This document shows, piece after piece, positions 35,067 through 43,309 of a DNA stretch of 64,000 bases. The first letter of the stretch is position 1. Each line of letters begins with the position of its first letter. Position numbers and translations under genes: made by a program. Under the pieces are notes generated by a model. That model ran no database searches. It was not told where the DNA came from and was given only the letters and a program-made list of their open reading frames with translations. Origin of the DNA: JAUIIK01 sp963745675 (GTDB taxonomy: Bacteria > Chloroflexota > Chloroflexia > Thermomicrobiales > CFX8); NCBI GenBank assembly GCA_963745675.1, contig CAVUYM010000022.1:62001-126000 (forward strand), given 5' to 3'.

Positions 35067-36044
35067 CTACTTTTCTTCCCATGCTTCAGGGTTGATCATG
35101 TTGATCGGATGGCCCTGCTCGAAGGCCAGAATCTGATCGTAGATGTCCGAGAATTGGAGGTCGAGCTCGTCCTCGGTGACGTAGCCGATGTGCGGCGTGG
35201 CCAGGACGTGTGGATGCGAGATCAACGGGTCATCGGGGTTGGTCACCGGTTCTTTGTCGAAGACATCAACCGCTGCGGCTCCGGGATGGCCGGCTTCGAG
35301 CGCGCGGAGCAGTGCTCCCGGTTCAACGAGGCCCGACCGGGAGGTGTTTACGAACAGGGCGTCGGGACGCATGCACATCAGGTCGTCGAGAGTGATGAGG
35401 CCATGCGTCGTCGGTTTCAGGCGCACATGGACGGTTACGACATCGGACTTGGAGAAGAAGGACTGGCGATCAGGCGCGACCGGTTCGCCATCGTTCGTGG
35501 CGCGTTGGCGACCTTCTTCGGATGACCACCACCAAACATTCATCCCGAAAACTCGTGCGTAGTCGGCGATCGTACGTCCGATACGACCGTAGCCATAGAT
35601 CCCGATCGTCCGACCGCGAAGTGACTTGCCGACTCCGGACTGCCATTTACCAGCTTTGAGGGACTCGAATTGCTGCGGGATCTGGCGCATCGAGGCGAGT
35701 ATCAAGCCCCAGGTGAGTTCGGCGGCCGCGTAGCTCGGCGTGCCGTCGTGCATATTGGAACAGAGGAGCACGCCGTTTCGGGTACAGGCGTCAACGTCGA
35801 CGTGAGGATAGACACTGCGCTGACTGATCAAGCGTAGTCGCGGCAGGCGGTCGAGCAATTCGCTGGATATCGGTGTGCGTTCGCGAAAGAGCACGAGCGC
35901 GTCCGTGTTCATTAGCCGTTGAACAAGAGCGTCTGTGTTCTCTTCGTGATCGTTCCAGACGGTGACATTGAATCGTGCGATCTTCTGAAAACTTGGCAGA
36001 GCGGGTAGTGTATTGAAGTAGTCATCCAGAATGGTGATGTTCAT
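35067..36044 (-). CDS. D-isomer-specific 2-hydroxyacid dehydrogenase
   Basis: 325 residues. The NAD-binding Rossmann motif is GIYGYGRIGRTIAD, at about residue 148. Catalytic residues are Arg in FVNTSRSGLVEPG, Glu in DVFDKEPV and His in ATPHIGYVTED. PGD-like and lactate-dehydrogenase-like members reduce 2-keto acids; the substrate is not evident. It runs against the nuo genes and interrupts their order. Intact. A divergent PhzF gene starts 112 bases away. Confidence 0.92.
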   Translation of the reverse strand: MNITILDDYFNTLPALPSFQKIARFNVTVWNDHEENTDALVQRLMNTDALVLFRERTPISSELLDRLPRLRLISQRSVYPHVDVDACTRNGVLLCSNMHDGTPSYAAAELTWGLILASMRQIPQQFESLKAGKWQSGVGKSLRGRTIGIYGYGRIGRTIADYARVFGMNVWWWSSEEGRQRATNDGEPVAPDRQSFFSKSDVVTVHVRLKPTTHGLITLDDLMCMRPDALFVNTSRSGLVEPGALLRALEAGHPGAAAVDVFDKEPVTNPDDPLISHPHVLATPHIGYVTEDELDLQFSDIYDQILAFEQGHPINMINPEAWEEK

Positions 36045-36155
36045 TGCTGGTCCTCATCTATCAGCCGAGTTCGACGCTCGATTGTCTTGGTCCGGCAGAG
36101 TATAGCAACGACGAACCTGGCACTCGTACGGCGAAGCTTGGAAATGAGAGCACTG

Positions 36156-36941
36156 ATGAAGCTTTGGCAGGTAGATGCATTTGCGGTTGAAGCGTTCAAA
36201 GGCAATCCGGCGGCGGTCTGTCAGCTGGAGGGGCCGGCGGATGCCGGTTGGATGCAAGCGGTTGCGGCGGAGATGAATCTGTCGGAGACGGCGTTCTTTT
36301 GGCCAGAGGACGAGACAACTTACCGCCTGCGCTGGTTCACACCGGTAGGCGAAGTGCCGCTCTGCGGTCACGCGACGCTGGCGACTGCGCACGTGCTCTG
36401 GCGGGAACTTGGCATTGATACTGATCATCCACTCCGGTTTCAGACTCAGAGTGGCGAGCTGATCGCGAGATTTGCGTCCGACGGAATTGAGCTTGACTTT
36501 CCAATCAAGCCGTTACCATGCATAGACGTACCACCGCGCTTGTCGGCGGCGGCCCGGTTCGATGTGCACGAAACCTATGCGGATGAGCGCCGCTATCTCG
36601 TTGAACTGCCGGAGGAGCGGCAGGTGCGTGAATTCCTTCCTCAGCTCGGGATATTGGCGAAACTCGACCGTGGCTTACTCATCACCGCTCGATCGGATGG
36701 GAATCCATACGATTTCGTTTCGCGCTACTTTGCCGTGCCATTTGGGGTCCCGGAAGATCCTGTGACAGGCTCGGCCCATTGCAGTCTGGCGCCATACTGG
36801 CAGGAGCGACTGGGCAAAAGCGAGTTTCTCGCCTATCAGGCTTCGCCGCGCGGCGGAGAGCTACGGGTCAGGATTGAAGGGGGCCGGGTCATTCTCACCG
36901 GCCAGGCTCTAACGGTGTTGCGCGGCGAATTGATCGCCTGA
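36156..36941 (+). CDS. PhzF family isomerase/epimerase
   Basis: About 261 residues. It starts MKLWQVDAFAVEAFKGNPAAV, the standard PhzF beginning. The catalytic Glu lies in EMNLSETAFFW. CGHATLATAHVLW and EDPVTGSAHCSLAPYW mark the two halves of the diaminopimelate-epimerase-like fold. The mid-part between them is shorter than usual (DVHETYADERRYL), giving a slightly small protein. Substrate unknown. ATG 36156 is chosen because the family starts there; earlier in-frame ATGs lack ribosome sites. Confidence 0.88.
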   Translation: MKLWQVDAFAVEAFKGNPAAVCQLEGPADAGWMQAVAAEMNLSETAFFWPEDETTYRLRWFTPVGEVPLCGHATLATAHVLWRELGIDTDHPLRFQTQSGELIARFASDGIELDFPIKPLPCIDVPPRLSAAARFDVHETYADERRYLVELPEERQVREFLPQLGILAKLDRGLLITARSDGNPYDFVSRYFAVPFGVPEDPVTGSAHCSLAPYWQERLGKSEFLAYQASPRGGELRVRIEGGRVILTGQALTVLRGELIA

Positions 36942-36947
36942 ATTCGA

Positions 36948-37220
36948 TCAGGATTTCGTAGCGTCCAGCTCAACCAGCGTCTGGCCGACATTCGTCAGAA
37001 CAACATACTTCCCGGCATTTTGCCCGATCAATTTCTCAATCCGCACCAGACCACCACTGTGCGCATCTTCCCAGACAGGGAAGCGCGGGCAGCCGGTGCG
37101 CCATGCTTCCATCGTCTCCTGGTATGTGCGCGGGCGGCGTGCCAGCCAGGTGAGGAATTCGAGCATCATAGGCCCGGCCGGATCGAGTGTCGCGGTGGAT
37201 TGCAGGATGTCGTGACGCAT
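36948..37220 (-). CDS. Small protein of unknown function
   Basis: 90 residues from ATG 37220, which has AGGGGA 6 bases upstream. It contains a helix (PAGPMMLEFLTWLARRPRTY), a W-rich middle (EAWRTGCPRFPVWEDAHSGGLV) and a beta-like end (NAGKYVVLTNVGQTLVEL). The layout resembles a small winged-helix or DNA-binding domain, but no family is recognised. It ends 6 bases from the PhzF stop, convergent. Confidence 0.6.
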   Translation of the reverse strand: MRHDILQSTATLDPAGPMMLEFLTWLARRPRTYQETMEAWRTGCPRFPVWEDAHSGGLVRIEKLIGQNAGKYVVLTNVGQTLVELDATKS

Positions 37221-37572
37221 ATGCGATCCCCTGAGTACAGCGTGGGTTCGATCAGAATACCTTCGAAAGTCGATACTACAAGGTGTCAGAATCCGGGACG
37301 ACGGAATCCCGTGCCGTTGCCTGAATGTTGACAGATTGGTCACGAGTCGGCACACAGCTGGGCTCAACAACCGGCTGCAAAGTCTGTCCACTACCGATCG
37401 CCAGCGCTTCGAATGTAGCAGTGTAGAAGGAGAAATTGGACGAAGATAATCTGCTATTCCAGATTCCCTGTCACCTATTCCCTACGGTACGGTACACTGA
37501 CCGACGTTGACAGTGGCCAGTTTGGGGAAGCTGGCTGTAACGGGGTGCAGTTGAGGGGATGCGATTTCCACG
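37221..37572. other. Intergenic region upstream of nuoH
   Basis: About 350 bases between a minus-strand gene and nuoH. It must hold the promoter for the nuoHJKLMN block, because the gene before it runs the other way. TTGACA at 37507-37512 is a perfect -35 hexamer, but no good -10 lies 16-18 bases after it (CTGTAA at 37535 is 22 away). No ORF with coding character seen. Confidence 0.4.
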
Positions 37573-38602
37573 ATGGTCGACCAGCCGTTCTGGATCACCG
37601 TCATCGCCGCCTTCGTCGTTCTCAACGTCATGCTCATCGGTATGGCCTATATGACCTGGTTCGAGCGCAGGATGCTCGCCCAGATGCAGGATCGAGTCGG
37701 CCCAAACCGGACCGGCCCGTTCGGATTGCTCCAGCCAATCGCCGACGGCGTCAAGCTACTCGCTAAAGAAGACATCATTCCAGAGCACGCCGACCGTCGG
37801 ATATTTCTGATCGCGCCACTGATCACCTTTGTAACCGCGCCGCTCATCGCGCTCTTCATCCCCTTTGGTGACTCGGTCACGATTGCCGGCCAGGAGATTC
37901 GCCTCGCCGTTTCCGACATTAGTGTCGCAGCACTCTTCGTCATTGGCATCAGTTCCGTCGGGACCTACGGCATCATCCTCGGCGGCTATGCTTCGGCGAA
38001 CCGTTACTCGTTGCTCGGCGCGTTGCGATCTGCCGCACAGGTGATCTCCTACGAGATCGTTCTGGGATTGTCGCTTGTCGGCGTCTTCATCCTCTCCGGT
38101 TCGCTCTCGCTTGTTGACATCGTCAACCAGCAGCGGCAGATGCTCGATTTCAGGCTGGTTTGAGATTCCAAACTGGTACATCTTCTCCCAGCCACTCGGC
38201 TTCGTCCTCTTCATGATCGCCGGCGTCGCTGAAACGAACCGTCCGCCCTTCGACTTGCCGGAAGCTGAGGCTGAGCTAACCGGCGGTTTCCATACCGAAT
38301 ATTCCGGTTTCCGCTGGTCCTTCTACTTCCTGGGCGAGTTCATCGCCGTCATTGTCATCTCGCTGCTTGCGGCGACGCTCTTCCTGGGCGGCATCGACGG
38401 GCCGATCCATGACGGCGTCTGGTGGCTGCTGCTGAAGACCTTCATCTTCCTCTTCTTCTTCGTCTGGTTGCGCGCGACGCTGCCGAGATTCCGCTACGAT
38501 CAGTTGATGGGTCTGGCGTGGAAGGTATTGCTGCCGCTCGTGCTCTTCAACGTGTTGTTGACCGGCTTCATCGTCCTGATCCGGAATGGTGAGATTTTCT
38601 AG
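37573..38602 (+). CDS. nuoH: NADH-quinone oxidoreductase subunit H (one frameshift)
   Basis: Quinone-chamber membrane subunit with eight helices. Hallmarks are WFERRMLAQMQDRVGPNRTG, LLQPIADGVKLLAKED and VISYEIVLGLSLVG. After a break near 38150, by one extra base, come GWFEIPNWYIFSQP, AETNRPPFDLPEAEAEL and GGFHTEYSGFRWSFY. About 342 residues once joined. The broken frame would stop after 196 residues, cutting an essential core, so an indel is more likely than loss of the gene. The stop is 2 bases from nuoJ. Confidence 0.93.
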
Positions 38603-38604
38603 GC

Positions 38605-39348
38605 GTGTCTACTGAAGTACTGGTATTCGACATTCTTGCGGTGATCGCGGTGATCGCTGCACTTGGCGTCATCCTGGCCCGCAATCCGGTACACAGCGCC
38701 GTCTCTCTGATCGTCACATTTATCAATCTTTCGGCCATATTCGTCATGCTCCACGCCGAGTTCCTGGCAGCGGTGCAACTGCTGGTCTATACCGGCGCAG
38801 TGACCGTCCTGATCGTCTTCGTCATCTTTCTGGTGCGTGTCGATGACCTGCCCGAGTTCTACGGTGGCAACCCCGTCCAGCGAGCATTCGCTGTGCTAAT
38901 AGGCCTGGCGCTTTTGGGTGAGGTTTCGGCGGCTATTCTAACGCGCTCATCGATTGGCGCAGGCGGAGTCTGGACCGAAGATGCGGTAGCGCGTGCCGGC
39001 GGGAATGTCCAGGTCATCGGTCAGGTGCTCTATTCCGACTACGTACTGCCAATACAGGTCATCGCAATCGTGCTGCTCGTCGGTACCGTCGCCGCGCTCG
39101 TACTGGCCCGACCGGCTTCGTCTACGTTGCCGGATCACGCGAAACGCACAGGATTGATTTCGCTCGCCCATCCGCGTGGGGCTGACCGAGGCATAGCACC
39201 AGCGCTTCCGGCAGGTTTAGAAGCTACCCGCCGAGGCGAAGTAGCCGGCGTTCGATTTGATGACCGTGGGGTGGTGCTCGTCGACAATGCCGAGGCATTT
39301 ACTGAGGCGACCGCCTGGGGTGGCGACCGGTTGGAGGGAGAAGACTAG
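38605..39348 (+). CDS. nuoJ: NADH-quinone oxidoreductase subunit J, with long C-terminal extension
   Basis: 247 residues. The five-helix subunit J is clear: FDILAVIAVIAALGVILARNPVHSA, FVMLHAEFLAAVQLLVYTGAV and LPIQVIAIVLLVGTVAALVLAR. About 75 soluble residues then follow (from SSTLPDHAKRTGL to GGDRLEGED) that ordinary NuoJ lacks. nuoJ follows nuoH directly, so nuoI, which normally lies between them, is missing. GTG start at 38605; nuoK begins on the next base after the stop. Confidence 0.93.
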   Translation: MSTEVLVFDILAVIAVIAALGVILARNPVHSAVSLIVTFINLSAIFVMLHAEFLAAVQLLVYTGAVTVLIVFVIFLVRVDDLPEFYGGNPVQRAFAVLIGLALLGEVSAAILTRSSIGAGGVWTEDAVARAGGNVQVIGQVLYSDYVLPIQVIAIVLLVGTVAALVLARPASSTLPDHAKRTGLISLAHPRGADRGIAPALPAGLEATRRGEVAGVRFDDRGVVLVDNAEAFTEATAWGGDRLEGED

Positions 39349-39657
39349 GTGGACGAACTAACCGCCACGCATTTTCTTCTGCTGAGCGCCGCGCTATTCA
39401 TCATCGGCATGATGGGCGTGCTGACGCGACGCAATGTCATCGTCATTTTCATGTCGGTCGAGTTGATGATCAACGGCGTCACTGTTGCGCTTATCGGCTT
39501 TGCCTGGGAACAGAACAGCATGGGCGGTCAGGCATTCGCCCTCTTTGTCATCGCCGTTGCGGCTGCCGAGTCGATCGTCGGGCTTGGCATCATCATGGCA
39601 CTCCAGCGCCGCATCGACACAGTCGACGTCGCCGACGTGCGCCAGTTGCGGGAGTGA
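39349..39657 (+). CDS. nuoK: NADH-quinone oxidoreductase subunit K
   Basis: 102 residues, three helices with the conserved membrane glutamates in FMSVELMINGVTVALIG and IAVAAAESIVGLGII. Small antiporter-like subunit between J and L. GTG start, no gap after nuoJ. Its TGA shares an A with the ATG of a short ORF leading to nuoL. Confidence 0.95.
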   Translation: MDELTATHFLLLSAALFIIGMMGVLTRRNVIVIFMSVELMINGVTVALIGFAWEQNSMGGQAFALFVIAVAAAESIVGLGIIMALQRRIDTVDVADVRQLRE

Positions 39658-39749
39658 TGATAGCGATGCAGATAGCAACCAACCTGATTCAGCCCACAAC
39701 CCTCTGGACCGGCAACGCGAAGCTCTTGAGTGAAGGGCTGGTGGAATGA
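39657..39749 (+). CDS. Possible 30-residue coupling ORF between nuoK and nuoL
   Basis: ATG 39657 overlaps the nuoK stop (TGATG) and the TGA overlaps the nuoL ATG (ATGA). The ORF reads MIAMQIATNLIQPTTLWTGN and 10 more residues. The two exact junctions fill the only real gap in this operon. It may be a small subunit, a coupling leader, or a chance frame. No family is known. Confidence 0.35.
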   Translation: MIAMQIATNLIQPTTLWTGNAKLLSEGLVE

Positions 39750-41707
39750 GCGATTTTCTCTTTCTCATTCCGCTGTTGCCGCTTCTGGCCGCGACGATCA
39801 ACTACATTTTCGGTCGCCGTATGTCGAACGCTACGACTGGTTGGCTGGCGACTGCAGCGGTAGCGGGTTCATTCGGTCTGAGCCTGGCCGCCTTTGGCAA
39901 CCAACTCGATTCCGACCAACCGCTGCACCAGCACCTTTATGACTGGATTCCAGCCGGTCTGTTTCACGTGCCGCTGGATCTCCGGATCGATCACCTGACG
40001 GCGATCATGCTGCTGGTTGTGACCTCGGTTTCGCTGCTGGTTCACATCTATTCACAGGGCTATATGGCTGGCGACCCTGGGTTCTACCGCTTCTTCGCAT
40101 TCCTACCGCTTTTCGTCTTCTCGATGCTGATGCTCGTGCTGGCTGACAACTTCCTGGTCATCTTCTTCGGCTGGGAAGCGGTCGGGTTGTGCTCCTACTT
40201 GCTGATCGGTTTCTACTTCAAGCGTCACTCGGCTAATCAGGCCGCGAAGAAGGCCTTCATCGTCAATCGCGTCGGCGATTTCGGCTTTGCGACCGCTATC
40301 ATGCTGATCTTCTGGAAGTTCGATACGGTCGTCTTCTCGGAGGTCTTCGCGCGTCTCGATGTTGTGGGCGGCGGGACGCTGACGATCATCGCGCTGTTGC
40401 TCTTTGCGGGCGCGGCCGGCAAGTCGGCCCAATTGCCTCTCTTCGTCTGGTTGCCGGACGCGATGGAGGGTCCGACACCGGTTTCTGCGTTGATTCATGC
40501 CGCGACGATGGTAACGGCCGGCATCTACATGATGGCGCGGATGTACCCGATCGTCTCCGCAAGTTCGGATGCGATGTTCGTTATCGCTCTCGTCGGCGCT
40601 GTGACAGCCCTGATGGCTGGCACGATCGCGCTGACGCAATTCGATATCAAGCGCGTCATCGCCTACTCGACCGTTTCGCACCTCGGCTTTATGGCGTTTG
40701 CGATTGGCGTTGGGGCCTGGGTCGCCGCGATCTTCCACTTGTTGACGCACGCCTTCTTCAAGGGCCTGCTCTTCCTCGGTTCCGGTTCAGTCATCCATGG
40801 GATGCACGAAGAGCAGGATATGCGCCGCATGGGTGGTCTGAAGAAGTACATGCCGACGACATTCTGGACCTTCGCGATTGCGGCGGCGTCCAACGCCGGG
40901 ATCATTGTCTTCGCCGGGTTCTGGAGTAAGGATGAGATCCTGGTTGGCGGCTGGCTGGACAAGCAATACATCCTGACGATCATGGTCTTTGGTGCAGCCC
41001 TCTTCTCGTCGCTCTACATTTTCCGAGCACTCTTCCTTACGTTCTTTGGTGAGGAGCGCTTCGATGCCAAGGCCGTCCATCCACACGAGTCCCCGTCGGT
41101 AATGACTGTGCCGCTGATCATCCTGGCTGTCGGGGCGTTCGCCGCCGGCTTCGTCGGCGTGCCGCCAGAGAATGGCTGGATCCATGACTTCCTTGCACCG
41201 GCATTCGTCGTCCAGGAGCATTCGGGTGATGCGGCTTCCGCAGTAGCTGTCTTCCAGGAAGAGGGCGCTCACGCGGAAGAACATCACGTATCGGGAATGA
41301 TGACGGCTACGTTTATCACGATCTCAACGATTTTGGCGTTTGGCGGACTTGCGATTGCCTACCTCGCCTACGTCGTGAAACATCCTGCGTTAGATCCGAA
41401 GACGTGGTCGGAACGGGCTGGGCCGGTGTACCGGCTGCTCTACAACAAGTACTACCTTGACGAGATCTACGAGCGCTTTATCATCCATCCGCTCTACTGG
41501 TTCTCGGAGAATGTGCTCTGGAAGATCATCGATATCGACATCATTGACGGAACGGTTAACGGCGTCGCGACAACGGTCAACTACTCGTCGAGCCAGTTGC
41601 GACGGGTTCAGACCGGGTTTGTGGCGAATTATGCATTGGCGATAGCAATTGGTGCCGTCATCGTCATCGGACTCGCTCTGGCCTTCCAGAGCGATTTGCT
41701 GGGATAG
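39746..41707 (+). CDS. nuoL: NADH-quinone oxidoreductase subunit L
   Basis: 653 residues. Antiporter-like proton channel: LRIDHLTAIMLLVVTSVSLLVHIYSQGYM, the GWEAVGLCSYLLIGF core with its Glu, LFVWLPDAMEGPTPVSALIHAATMVTAGIYMM, KRVIAYSTVSHLGFM, and a long C-terminal amphipathic/membrane helix after a variable region. Distal part of the membrane arm. Intact; 9 bases separate it from nuoM. Confidence 0.96.
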   Translation: MSDFLFLIPLLPLLAATINYIFGRRMSNATTGWLATAAVAGSFGLSLAAFGNQLDSDQPLHQHLYDWIPAGLFHVPLDLRIDHLTAIMLLVVTSVSLLVHIYSQGYMAGDPGFYRFFAFLPLFVFSMLMLVLADNFLVIFFGWEAVGLCSYLLIGFYFKRHSANQAAKKAFIVNRVGDFGFATAIMLIFWKFDTVVFSEVFARLDVVGGGTLTIIALLLFAGAAGKSAQLPLFVWLPDAMEGPTPVSALIHAATMVTAGIYMMARMYPIVSASSDAMFVIALVGAVTALMAGTIALTQFDIKRVIAYSTVSHLGFMAFAIGVGAWVAAIFHLLTHAFFKGLLFLGSGSVIHGMHEEQDMRRMGGLKKYMPTTFWTFAIAAASNAGIIVFAGFWSKDEILVGGWLDKQYILTIMVFGAALFSSLYIFRALFLTFFGEERFDAKAVHPHESPSVMTVPLIILAVGAFAAGFVGVPPENGWIHDFLAPAFVVQEHSGDAASAVAVFQEEGAHAEEHHVSGMMTATFITISTILAFGGLAIAYLAYVVKHPALDPKTWSERAGPVYRLLYNKYYLDEIYERFIIHPLYWFSENVLWKIIDIDIIDGTVNGVATTVNYSSSQLRRVQTGFVANYALAIAIGAVIVIGLALAFQSDLLG

Positions 41708-41716
41708 GGGATAGCA

Positions 41717-43300
41717 ATGGATAACATCCCAATTCTCAGCATGATCACCTACGCGCCGCTGGCCGGTGCGCTGGTGCTCTTCTTCTCAACGAAAATGGCG
41801 CCGGATATGGCCCGGCGAGTGGCAATCGCAGCCGGAGCGATCTCGTTCATTCTGTCACTGGCGATGATCTTCAGCTTCGATTCAAACGACTCTGGGATGC
41901 AGTTCACCGAACACATCAAGTGGCTGCCAGACGTCGGAGTGAATTATGACTTTGGTGTCGATGGCGTTTCGGCAGTGCTCATTGTCCTGACAACGTTGCT
42001 GGGGTTGATTGGAATCATCGCTTCGACGTCAATTACCCGGCGGCGGCGCGAGTATTACATCACGCTGCTCTTGCTCCAGACTGGCATGATCGGCGTCTTC
42101 TGCGCGCTTGATCTGTTCCTCTTCTACATCTTCTGGGAATTGATGCTCGTTCCGATGGCGCTGCTGATCGGCGTCTGGGGCAGCGCAAATCGCGTCTATG
42201 CCGCAGTGAAATTCTTCCTCTACACCCTCTTCGGATCGCTGCTGATGCTTGTTGGGATCGTCGCGCTCTACTGGGAGAACATCAATCTCGGCAATGCTCC
42301 GACGCTGAACATTATCGATCTAGCGTCGGTTCACTACAGCGACACGGTGCAGTTCTGGGTCTTCCTGGCCTTCTTCATTGCCTTCGCTATCAAAGTCCCG
42401 ATGTGGCCCTTCCACACCTGGTTGCCCGACGCCCACGTTGAAGCCCCGACTGTCGGATCGGTGCTGCTGGCCGGTGTCCTGCTGAAGATGGGCGGTTACG
42501 GCCTGATTCGCTTCAACCTCTCGTTGACGCCCGATGCAGCTAAAGATCTGGCGCCCTACGTGATTGTGCTATCGCTGATCGGCATCATCTACGGCGCTCT
42601 GGTGGCGCTCGTCCAGCCCGATATGAAGAAGCTAGTGGCTTACTCGTCAGTCAGCCATATGGGGTTCGTGACGATTGGCATCTTCGCCCTCAATATGCAG
42701 GGGCTTTACGGTGCGATGATCGTCATGGTCTCGCACGGCCTGGTCACCGGCGGGCTCTTCCTCTGCGTCGGTGTCGTCTATGAGCGGGCTCACACCCGCT
42801 TGATCAGCGCATTCGGCGGACTTGTCTCGCGTATGCCGGTCTATTCGGCGCTCTTTGGCGTCCTGATGCTGGCATCGTTGGGATTACCGGGTCTATCCGG
42901 CTTCGTCGGGGAGTTCCTGGCGCTGGTCGGCGCATTCAATGCTCACCGCTGGGCCGGGGTTATCGGGATGTTCGTCGTGATCCTGTCGGCCTGGTACATG
43001 ATGTGGATGTTCCAACGTGTCGTCCTGGGGCGAGCTGCTGGAGAGCCGCCCGATCCGGACGATAACGCGCTGCCCGCAGTTTCAGGCGCATCCTCAGAGG
43101 CTACCCATCACTCCGATGAATGGCCGATCAATGAGTATGGAGTGCCGCAGTGGCCCGATGTGAACCGCATTGAAATCATCACGATTGTGCCGCTCGTGAT
43201 TCTCACGATTGTCGTCGGCGTCTATCCCGGCTACGTCATGGATCTCATGCGTACGACGCTCGAAGCGATCCTCGTGCCGTTCGGAAGCCAGGGAGTGTAG
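41717..43300 (+). CDS. nuoM: NADH-quinone oxidoreductase subunit M
   Basis: 527 residues. Second antiporter-like subunit: FGVDGVSAVLIVLTTLLGLIG, FYIFWELMLVPMALLIGVWG, VPMWPFHTWLPDAHVEAPTVGSVLLAGVLLKMGGYG and KKLVAYSSVSHMGFVTIG. A hydrophilic insertion of about 40 residues (PPDPDDNALPAVSG) sits before the last helix. Intact, 9 bases before nuoN. Confidence 0.96.
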   Translation: MDNIPILSMITYAPLAGALVLFFSTKMAPDMARRVAIAAGAISFILSLAMIFSFDSNDSGMQFTEHIKWLPDVGVNYDFGVDGVSAVLIVLTTLLGLIGIIASTSITRRRREYYITLLLLQTGMIGVFCALDLFLFYIFWELMLVPMALLIGVWGSANRVYAAVKFFLYTLFGSLLMLVGIVALYWENINLGNAPTLNIIDLASVHYSDTVQFWVFLAFFIAFAIKVPMWPFHTWLPDAHVEAPTVGSVLLAGVLLKMGGYGLIRFNLSLTPDAAKDLAPYVIVLSLIGIIYGALVALVQPDMKKLVAYSSVSHMGFVTIGIFALNMQGLYGAMIVMVSHGLVTGGLFLCVGVVYERAHTRLISAFGGLVSRMPVYSALFGVLMLASLGLPGLSGFVGEFLALVGAFNAHRWAGVIGMFVVILSAWYMMWMFQRVVLGRAAGEPPDPDDNALPAVSGASSEATHHSDEWPINEYGVPQWPDVNRIEIITIVPLVILTIVVGVYPGYVMDLMRTTLEAILVPFGSQGV

Positions 43301-43309
43301 GTACGCCAG

